Positions 58,623 to 64,000 of a stretch of 64,000 bases of DNA are shown in pieces. The notes beneath the pieces are model-generated. The model ran no database searches, was not told the DNA's origin, and saw only the letters and a list, made by a program, of their open reading frames with translations. The position numbers and the translations under genes were made by a program. How positions within the stretch are numbered: position 1 is the stretch's first letter; every line of letters starts with the position of its first letter. This stretch comes from Blastochloris sulfoviridis (GTDB lineage: Bacteria > Pseudomonadota > Alphaproteobacteria > Rhizobiales > Xanthobacteraceae), in NCBI RefSeq assembly GCF_008630065.1, contig NZ_VWPL01000004.1, forward strand, positions 120,273 to 184,272. Direction: 5' to 3'.

Positions 58623-59828
58623 TCACCCATGCTCGCGTTCGGCGAGGCGGTCGGCCCGCGTCGTCACCCACAGCACGGCCGCGGCGATGCCGGCGGCGGC
58701 GATGGTCGCGGCCATCGGCAGCGGCGTCGACCCCAGCGAATGGCCGACCCACACGCCCACGGCGGCGGCGAACGTCATCTGGCTGAAGCCGACCAGCGAG
58801 GACGCCGCCCCCGCCCGATCCGGAAACGGGATCAGCGCGCCGGCCACCGCGCTGGGGAAGGAGAGCCCGAACCCCAGCATGTAGACCACCATGGCGGCGA
58901 CCAGCAGCGCCGGCTCGGCCGCACCCGCCAGCACGATCCCCAGCATGGCGAGACCGCCCGTGGCACTCGCCGCGGTGCCGAGCCCGACCGTGATGTCGAT
59001 GCCGACCTTTGGATTGAGCCGCGTCGCCAGCACCGTGCCGACGATGTAACCGACCACGCCGATCGAGAACGCCACGCCGAAGGCGAATTGCGAGAAACCG
59101 TAGAGGCCCTGCAGCACGAAGGACGAGCCCGAGATCCAGGCGAACATGCCGGCGAAGGTCGCCACCAGGATGCCGAGATAGCCGCGAAAGCCGCCATTGC
59201 GCAGGATGCCGCCGAAGATGCGCAGGATGGTGAGCGGCGAGGGCACGTCCGGCGCCCGGCGCGCCAGCGTCTCTGGCAGGCCGGCCAGCACCCAGGCGCT
59301 GGCGGCCAGGCCATAGACCAGCATGAAGCCGAAATTGGCGCGCCAGCCGAACACCGTCTCCAGCGCGGCGCCCAGCACCGGCGCCACCGCCGGCACGAAG
59401 CCCATGATCGCCCCCATGCGGGCCAGCTCCAGGCCGGCGCGCGGGCCGGCATAGAAGTCGCGCACGATGGCGCGGCCGATCACCATCGGCGCGCACGCGC
59501 CGATCGCCTGCACGAAGCGGCCGACGATCAGCAGCTCGATCGAGGTGGCCATGGCGCAGGCGGCGCTGGCGGCGACATAGATCGCCAGGCCCGCCAGCAG
59601 CACCGGCTTCCTGCCATAGCGGTCCGACAGCGGGCCATAGACGACCTGGCCGAGCGCGAAGCCGACCATGAACAGCGACAGCGTAAGCTGCACCTCGGCC
59701 GCCGAGGTCTCCAGCGCGCCGGCGATCGAGGGCAGCGAGGGCAGATAGATGTCGGTCGACAGCGCCGCGAGCGAGGTCAGGAGCGCAAGCAGCACGGTCG
59801 AGGCGACCGTGTCGGGGCGGATCGGCAT
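58623..59828 (-). CDS. Bcr/CflA family multidrug efflux MFS transporter
   Basis: The 401-residue protein has twelve membrane helices. The MFS loop motif A is GPLSDRYGRKPVLLAGLAIY after helix 2, and motif D1-like MATDIYLP form reads STDIYLPSLPSIAG in helix 1, typical of Bcr/CflA drug-proton antiporters. RFVQAIGACAPMVIGRAIVRD is the helix 4 motif B with its arginine. It would export antibiotics or other small molecules. The ATG at 59826-59828 begins MPIRPDTVAST; upstream codons lack conservation. Substrate unknown. Confidence 0.9.
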   Translation of the reverse strand: MPIRPDTVASTVLLALLTSLAALSTDIYLPSLPSIAGALETSAAEVQLTLSLFMVGFALGQVVYGPLSDRYGRKPVLLAGLAIYVAASAACAMATSIELLIVGRFVQAIGACAPMVIGRAIVRDFYAGPRAGLELARMGAIMGFVPAVAPVLGAALETVFGWRANFGFMLVYGLAASAWVLAGLPETLARRAPDVPSPLTILRIFGGILRNGGFRGYLGILVATFAGMFAWISGSSFVLQGLYGFSQFAFGVAFSIGVVGYIVGTVLATRLNPKVGIDITVGLGTAASATGGLAMLGIVLAGAAEPALLVAAMVVYMLGFGLSFPSAVAGALIPFPDRAGAASSLVGFSQMTFAAAVGVWVGHSLGSTPLPMAATIAAAGIAAAVLWVTTRADRLAEREHG

Positions 59829-59934
59829 GAAGGGCTCCGGTGGGGCTCCGGCGGGGTGCAGCGGACCCGCCGTCCTATCCGGCGCGGGGGGGACTGTCGA
59901 GCGGCGGCGGGTTTGCCGCGCAATCGCCTTCCGT

Positions 59935-60045
59935 CGCCCCGGACAAGGGCCGGAGGCCCGCAATCCGGGACCGTTTTCAGGAAGGGGGGCTTTCCCGGAG
60001 GACGATCCCGGCTCTCGGCTGACGCCTCGGCCGGGATGACGAGGT
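59935..60045. repeat. ATCCCGGC-type intergenic repeat remnant
   Basis: CCCCGGACAAGGGCCGGAGG, ATCCGGGACC, GATCCCGGCTCTCGGC and GCCGGGATGAC have the order of a common rhizobial intergenic palindrome. It lies between the MFS transporter start and the hydrolase stop. Confidence 0.45.
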
Positions 60046-60055
60046 CAAGAGTCGG

Positions 60056-60826
60056 TCAGCCGCTCAGATCCGCGATGGCGCGGACGATCAAGTCGAGATC
60101 CTCGGGGCGGGACAGGCGGTGGTCGCCATCCTTGATCAGGGTCAAGGTGGCGTCGTCCTGGGCGAGCCGCTCGACCAGCCGCATCGTGTGCTGCCAGGGC
60201 ACGTCGGGATCGGCCATGCCCTGCAGGATGCGCACCGGGCAGCCGGTGCGCACCACGTCGCCGAGGATCAGGTTGGTCCGCCCGTCCTCGATCAGCCCGC
60301 GGGTAATCGTGTAGGGCATCTCGCCATAGTCGGTGGGCGCCTGCCACACGCCCTCCTCCAGCACCGCGCGCTGACCCTCGGGCGGCATCTGCTGCCACAT
60401 TAGCGCCTCGGTGAAGTCGGCGGCCGGGGCGATCAGCACCAGTCCCTTCAGCCGGCCGGGCGTGGCGAGCAGCGAGCGGGCGAGCAACAGCGCGATCCAG
60501 CCGCCCATCGACGAGCCGACCACCACGGTCTCGCCGGGGCAGCAGGCGTCGAAGACGGCGCGCGCCTCCTCGGCCCAGCGCGAGATGGTGCCGTCCTCGA
60601 ACCGGCCCTCGGATTCCCCGTGGCCGGAATAGTCGAAGCGCACATAGGCGCGGCCGGCGCCTGCCGCCCATTCGGCGAGGTGGCTGGCCTTGGTGCCGGC
60701 CATCTCCGACATGAAGCCGCCGCACCACAGCACCGTTGGCCCGCGCCCCGAAAGGCTGCGCACCGCAATGGTGCGCGCCGACCCGCCCGTGCCGGCAGCA
60801 AGCAATTGCAGATGTTCGCCGTCCAT
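60056..60826 (-). CDS. alpha/beta hydrolase (serine aminopeptidase-like)
   Basis: A 256-residue hydrolase. VLWCGGFMSEMAGTKASHLA is the oxyanion region, followed by YVRFDYSGHGESEG; the nucleophile elbow is VVGSSMGGWIALLLA (Ser about 107), the acid in GMADPDVPW and the histidine in KDGDHRLSR. It matches the group around mycophenolic-acid acyl-glucuronide esterase and short palmitoyl-thioesterases; the true substrate is unknown. No signal peptide. The start is the ATG at 60824-60826 with GTGGGA upstream. Confidence 0.82.
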   Translation of the reverse strand: MDGEHLQLLAAGTGGSARTIAVRSLSGRGPTVLWCGGFMSEMAGTKASHLAEWAAGAGRAYVRFDYSGHGESEGRFEDGTISRWAEEARAVFDACCPGETVVVGSSMGGWIALLLARSLLATPGRLKGLVLIAPAADFTEALMWQQMPPEGQRAVLEEGVWQAPTDYGEMPYTITRGLIEDGRTNLILGDVVRTGCPVRILQGMADPDVPWQHTMRLVERLAQDDATLTLIKDGDHRLSRPEDLDLIVRAIADLSG

Positions 60827-60863
60827 GTCACATCCCACTACGTCGTCACATCCCACCGTGTCA

Positions 60864-60987
60864 TACGGTTTCCGGTTGATCCCTTCGGGATACCGGAAAC
60901 GGTCTCGCCGAAAACCCCTTGTTCGAAAGCGGGATTTTCGGCGATCGGAATACGGCTCGAAGGCTTGATCAGCCGGAAACCGTATCA
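60864..60987. repeat. family A repeat, copy 12 (near consensus)
   Basis: TACGGTTTCCGGTTGATCCC, GGGATACCGGAAACGGTCTC, GGGATTTTCGGCGATCGGAA and TGATCAGCCGGAAACCGTAT follow in order. The two ends are inverted copies (TACGGTTTCCGG / CCGGAAACCGTA). This copy is the best model of the family. It separates the divergent hydrolase and GT4 genes. Confidence 0.88.
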
Positions 60988-61049
60988 CATCACCGCCAAA
61001 CGCCGCCGGCATGCCCGAGGAGGGGCACGGCCGCAAGAGGCTCAGGTTC

Positions 61050-62282
61050 ATGCAGCAGCCCAACCCGACGCAACCCGGCCCGGCGGACCGCCTGACGGTG
61101 ATGCAGATCATTCCCGCCCTGGAGTCGGGCGGGGCGGAGCTCGGCACCGTCCAGGTCGCCGAGGCCCTGTGCAAGGCCGGCCACCGGGCGCTGGTGGTGT
61201 CGCGCGGCGGGCGGATGGAGACGCCGATCCACGATTGCGGCAAGCTGATCCGGCTCGACGTCGCCTCCAAGAACCCGCTCACCATCATCGCCAACGGCGT
61301 GCGGCTGGCGCTGCTGGCCCGCCGGGAAGGGGTGGACGTGCTGCACGTGCGCTCGCGCGCCCCGTCCTGGAGCACGCTGATCGCCTCCAAGCTGACCGGC
61401 ATTCCCTATATCGGCACCTACCACACCATCTACCGCGAGCAGAGCGGGCTGAAGAACCTCTACAATTCCGCCGTTGTGCGCGGCGCGCGGGTGATCGCGG
61501 TGGGCGACGAGACCGCCGCCGTCATGCGCCAGCGATATCCGTTCCTGCCTGCGGCGCGCATCGTCACCATCCACCGCGGCGTCGACCTCAACGTGTTCGA
61601 TCCCGCCGCGGTGACCGCCGAGCGCAAGGCGGCGCTGGCCGCGGCCTGGCGCCTGCCCGAGGGCGCCGAGGTGGCGCTGCTGCCCGGCCGCATCGTCCAC
61701 CGCAAGGGCCACCACGTGTTCATCCGTGCCATCCACCGGCTGGTGGAAGGCGGCCGCGACAATCTCGTCGGCGTGTGCGCCGGCGACGACCAGGGCCGGA
61801 GCCGCTATCACGACGAGATGGCGGCGCTGGTGGCGAGCCTGGACCTCGAGGACCACATCCGCTTCGTCGGCCACTGCGAGGACATGCCGGCGGCCTACGC
61901 GCTGTCGCGGGTGGCGGTGTCGGCGGCGGTGGAGAGCGAGGGGCTGCAGCGCGCCATCCTGGAGGCGCAGGCGATGGGCGTGCCGGTGGTGGTGTCCGAC
62001 GTCGGCTCCGGCATCGAGGTGGTGCGGGCGACGCCGCGCGTCGCCGAGAGCGAGACCACCGGCTACAATGTCCAGGCCGGCGACCCCGAGGCCCTGGCCG
62101 AGGCGATCGACCGGGTGCTGCGGCTCGCGCCGGCCGACTACGACGCGATGAGCGGGCGGGCAAGCGCCTGGGCGCGCGGCAGCTTCTCGCACGAGGTGTT
62201 CACCGCCAAGACGCTGGCGCTCTACCGCGAGGTGGTTGACGAAGCCCGCGGCGCCGGCCCCGCCGCCGCGCAAAAAGCTTAA
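61050..62282 (+). CDS. family 4 glycosyltransferase
   Basis: The 410-residue GT-B enzyme has the acceptor domain ([20 protein letters not shown], typical of lipopolysaccharide and lipid-linked glycan enzymes) and the donor domain with [30 protein letters not shown] and the EX7E-type site [20 protein letters not shown]. It transfers a sugar from a nucleotide donor; acceptor unknown, probably envelope glycan. ATGs at 61011 and 61050 are both possible; AGAGG lies ten bases before the second. The stop is 127 bp before infC. Confidence 0.85.
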   Translation: MQQPNPTQPGPADRLTVMQIIPALESGGAELGTVQVAEALCKAGHRALVVSRGGRMETPIHDCGKLIRLDVASKNPLTIIANGVRLALLARREGVDVLHVRSRAPSWSTLIASKLTGIPYIGTYHTIYREQSGLKNLYNSAVVRGARVIAVGDETAAVMRQRYPFLPAARIVTIHRGVDLNVFDPAAVTAERKAALAAAWRLPEGAEVALLPGRIVHRKGHHVFIRAIHRLVEGGRDNLVGVCAGDDQGRSRYHDEMAALVASLDLEDHIRFVGHCEDMPAAYALSRVAVSAAVESEGLQRAILEAQAMGVPVVVSDVGSGIEVVRATPRVAESETTGYNVQAGDPEALAEAIDRVLRLAPADYDAMSGRASAWARGSFSHEVFTAKTLALYREVVDEARGAGPAAAQKA

Positions 62283-62302
62283 GCAAAGGCCTTATCGAAG
62301 AA

Positions 62303-62331
62303 TTGACTTCCCCTGGAATAGTCCCAATCTT
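62303..62331 (+). promoter_or_regulatory. possible infC promoter
   Basis: TTGACT (62303-62308), a 17-base spacer and AATCTT (62326-62331). The -35 is good and the -10 poor. It would give a leader of about 75 bases before the ATT start codon. Confidence 0.35.
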
Positions 62332-62409
62332 ACCGCTCCCCCGAACCGGACCGCGCACCGCCGCGGCAACGCGGGCGGATTGCTTCAACAGCTAGAGGAG
62401 ATACCTGCC

Positions 62410-62949
62410 ATTCGCCGTCCGATGAAACCTTTGCCGGTCCCGCCCAAGGACGGGCCGCGCGTCAACCGCGAGATCCGCATCCGCGAAGTGCAGCTTATCG
62501 ACCAGAACGGCTCCAACCTCGGGGTAACCCCGACGTTCGAGGCGCTGAAGCTGGCCGAGGAGGCCGGGCTCGACCTGGTCGAGGTGGCGCCCAATTCCAG
62601 CCCGCCGGTCTGCAAGATTCTCGACTACGGAAAGTACAAGTTCCTTGAGCAGAAGAAGGCTGCCGAGGCGCGAAAGAACCAGAAGATCGTCGAGGTCAAG
62701 GAGATCAAGCTGCGCCCGGGCATCGACGACCACGACTACGACGTCAAGATGAAGGCCATGAAGCGCTTCTTCGAGGAGGGCGACAAGGTCAAGGTGACGT
62801 TGCGCTTCCGTGGTCGCGAAATGGCGCACCAGGATCTCGGTGCCAAGCTGCTCGACCGGGTGAAGGACGATGTCGGTCCCCTCGCCAAGGTCGAACAGGA
62901 TCCGAAGATGGAAGGCAAGCAGATGATCATGATCCTGGCGCCGCGCTGA
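62410..62949 (+). CDS. infC: translation initiation factor IF-3, starting at an ATT codon
   Basis: A 179-residue IF-3. The N-domain has [20 protein letters not shown] and [20 protein letters not shown]; the C-domain has [20 protein letters not shown] and [17 protein letters not shown]. It binds the 30S subunit and checks initiator tRNA and start codon. AGAGGAG (62394-62400) is nine bases before an ATT at 62410 that opens (M)RRPMKPLP, the usual rhizobial N-terminus; the first ATG, 62422, is 21 bases away and too far. IF-3 rejects non-standard starts, so an ATT start gives self-regulation, as known in E. coli. rpmI does not follow within the next kilobase. Confidence 0.93.
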   Translation: MRRPMKPLPVPPKDGPRVNREIRIREVQLIDQNGSNLGVTPTFEALKLAEEAGLDLVEVAPNSSPPVCKILDYGKYKFLEQKKAAEARKNQKIVEVKEIKLRPGIDDHDYDVKMKAMKRFFEEGDKVKVTLRFRGREMAHQDLGAKLLDRVKDDVGPLAKVEQDPKMEGKQMIMILAPR

Positions 62950-63023
62950 GCGTGTCGGCCAGGACACCTCTGCGGGATCACGGCGCCTCGACGCGACGCC
63001 GGATCACCCAACTCTCCCGCGCA

Positions 63024-63047
63024 GGCCCGGCCCCGTCCGGGCCTTTT
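63024..63047 (+). terminator. intrinsic terminator of infC
   Basis: GGCCCGG, loop CCCCGT, CCGGGCC, then TTTT. The position, 75 bp after the infC stop, and the T run make this the clearest factor-independent terminator in the window. Confidence 0.75.
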
Positions 63048-63055
63048 GCGTCCCT

Positions 63056-63146
63056 GGAGCATTCTCCGCAAAAGTGGGAAGCGGTTTTGCGGAAGCAGAA
63101 TGCGGCCATGCGCCAAGCTGGCCTGTCCGACCGTATCAGTCTCATC
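63056..63146. repeat. family B repeat, copy 4 (inverted)
   Basis: GAGCATTCTCCGCAAAAGTG followed by GGAAGCGGTTTTGCGG is the reverse of the core in copy 1. The end CCGACCGTATCAG resembles the shared end of families A and B. Confidence 0.7.
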
Positions 63147-63182
63147 GGCGGCCGCTCGGGATTCAGTGCGAGGACCGGAGGT

Positions 63183-63374
63183 TCACTGCGGGGAACGGCT
63201 GGAGCGCGCCAGGAGCCAGCGGATGCCCCGGGTGACGAGCGCCGTCAGCAGCACGGCGATCATCAGCGCCGCCGCCACATAGGTCTGGTCGGTGCGGCCC
63301 GACAGCCCGACGAAGGCGAACGTGATCGCGGCGATCGCGAGGCCCTGGGCGATCCGGACGAGGTACGGGTTCAT
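63183..63374 (-). CDS. possible small membrane protein
   Basis: The 63-residue frame starts MNPYLVRIAQGLAIAAITFA and has two hydrophobic segments (about 8-25 and 31-48, YVAAALMIAVLLTALVTRG) with a basic C-terminus (RWLLARSSRSPQ), a regular hairpin topology. I do not recognise it. The ribosome binding site is weak. It lies between the infC terminator region and the ISAs1 element, so it might be a remnant. Confidence 0.45.
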   Translation of the reverse strand: MNPYLVRIAQGLAIAAITFAFVGLSGRTDQTYVAAALMIAVLLTALVTRGIRWLLARSSRSPQ

Positions 63375-63464
63375 GCGCCAACAGGACCATGAGGGCGGCG
63401 CGCTGTCCAGCCGGTTCGCACGCCGCCAGCGACCCCACGGTGCGGCTCGGCGGCGGCCGGCAGG

Positions 63465-64000
63465 CAGGGCAATCGGGTGAAAAATCACGCTGCCAGGAGG
63501 CTTGCGAGGAAGTCGTCGTCCCAGGCGGCGACTTTTCGCTTGAGGCGGAGAGAATCCTTGCCCGGGGCCTTGCGGATGAGGTTTAGGGCCATGTGCTTGA
63601 GGGTGGTGAAATTGGCGGGGGCGTGATCGGTGCGGACGCGGCAGTCGTCGTCGCGGAACACCATGTCCATGACCCAATGCAGGCTGTTCTCCACCGCCCA
63701 GTGGCTGCGGATGACGGGTCCGAGCTGGTCGGCCTGGGACGCCAGCGAGGAGACATAGAAGCGGGTCTCCTGCTCGATCTTGGCGCCGATCTCGCGCGTG
63801 CTCTCGACCATGACGACGCTGGTCAGGCCGGGCCAGTCGTGGCGGTCTTTCAGCCAGGCAATGTCGTGGAGCACCGTGGTGGCGCGGGTCTCGATGCGGC
63901 CGTGATCGCCGTCGACGCTGTGGTGGCGGCTGATCGCGGTGTCCTTGAAACCATTGGCTTTCTGCTCGGCGGCGAACAACTCGACGTCCTCTCGCAAGCT
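63465..64000 (-). mobile_element. ISAs1-family insertion sequence, cut by the window edge
   Basis: The 3' part of the element is present. A CAGGG at 63465, as found at ends of this family, may be its terminus 20 bp after the transposase stop; I cannot confirm it without the other end. Confidence 0.6.
63485..64000 (-). CDS. ISAs1-family transposase, C-terminal part (5' end outside window)
   Basis: The frame is open to the right edge. The 172 visible residues match the ISAs1/H-repeat transposase C-terminus: VDGDHGRIETRATTVLHDIA, YYISSL-like RFYVSSLASQADQLGPVIRS and HWAVENSLHWVMDMVFRDDD, which carries the catalytic glutamate. The end ASLLAA is normal, so the visible part is intact. Confidence 0.87.
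   Translation of the reverse strand, partial: SLREDVELFAAEQKANGFKDTAISRHHSVDGDHGRIETRATTVLHDIAWLKDRHDWPGLTSVVMVESTREIGAKIEQETRFYVSSLASQADQLGPVIRSHWAVENSLHWVMDMVFRDDDCRVRTDHAPANFTTLKHMALNLIRKAPGKDSLRLKRKVAAWDDDFLASLLAA

Overview
The window is GC-rich DNA from an alphaproteobacterium, most likely Hyphomicrobiales (Rhizobiales: the Bradyrhizobium / Rhodopseudomonas / Xanthobacteraceae-like part). The grounds are the order lptC-lptA-lptB-rpoN-hpf-ptsN, the pairing of a DUF1150 gene with an Hsp20 gene, PmtA-type phospholipid methylation, a LuxR-type regulator, and intergenic palindromes of the kind scattered through rhizobial genomes. I could not assign a species. Almost everything is chromosomal housekeeping; the only clear mobile DNA is one complete IS5-type element and one ISAs1-type transposase cut by the right edge.

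Layout. 1-3.3 kb: truncated radical SAM gene (-), then a family 2 glycosyltransferase, an N6-type methyltransferase and an S49 peptidase (+). 3.3-11.7 kb (-): RNase D, lptC, lptA, lptB (with a long N-terminal extension), rpoN, hpf and ptsN, plus a lipase-like hydrolase and an unknown coiled-coil protein. 11.8-16.6 kb (-): gyrB, a membrane protein with a cyclase-type N-terminal domain, and a LuxR regulator. 17.2-18.0 kb: IS5/IS427 element with TA target duplication. 18.1-28.4 kb: argB, HAD nucleotidase, dapD, TM2 protein, dapE, CysZ-like protein, FAD amine oxidase, gpmA, dapB, DUF1330, pyrF, pmtA. 28.5-34.8 kb: dnaJ, dnaK (sigma-32-like promoter), adenosine kinase, murJ. 35.2-42.5 kb: DAO-type oxidase, truA, glycine-zipper lipoprotein, SDR, DUF1150/hsp20 (possible RNA thermometer), Wzz-like protein, Nudix hydrolase, tRNA-Ala(GGC). 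42.9-50.1 kb: TVP38 / MerA-like flavoprotein / orphan histidine kinase operon, YegP-histone-like fusion, mepA, modA. 50.2-54.8 kb: a cell-wall-like module of membrane MurF-like ligase, alpha/beta hydrolase, VanX-like dipeptidase and divergent Ddl. 55-64 kb: fmt, lepA, hicAB, a Bcr/CflA transporter, hydrolase, GT4 glycosyltransferase, infC (with an ATT start) and an ISAs1 transposase.

How the genes work together. Envelope construction dominates: DAP synthesis (dapD, dapE, dapB), lipid II export (murJ), murein cleavage (mepA), LPS export (lptABC) and phosphatidylcholine synthesis (pmtA). The 50.2-54.8 kb cluster is the best candidate for an undescribed system. It combines a D-Ala-D-Ala-type ligase with an altered signature, a membrane-embedded MurF-like ligase lacking the usual UDP-substrate domain, and a D,D-dipeptidase; its divergent promoter region carries two tandem TTGGGCCAA dyads. 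A second layer of interest is the dispersed repeats: about a dozen copies of a roughly 120-bp element (family A), four of family B and three of a roughly 150-bp palindrome (family C), almost all between genes.
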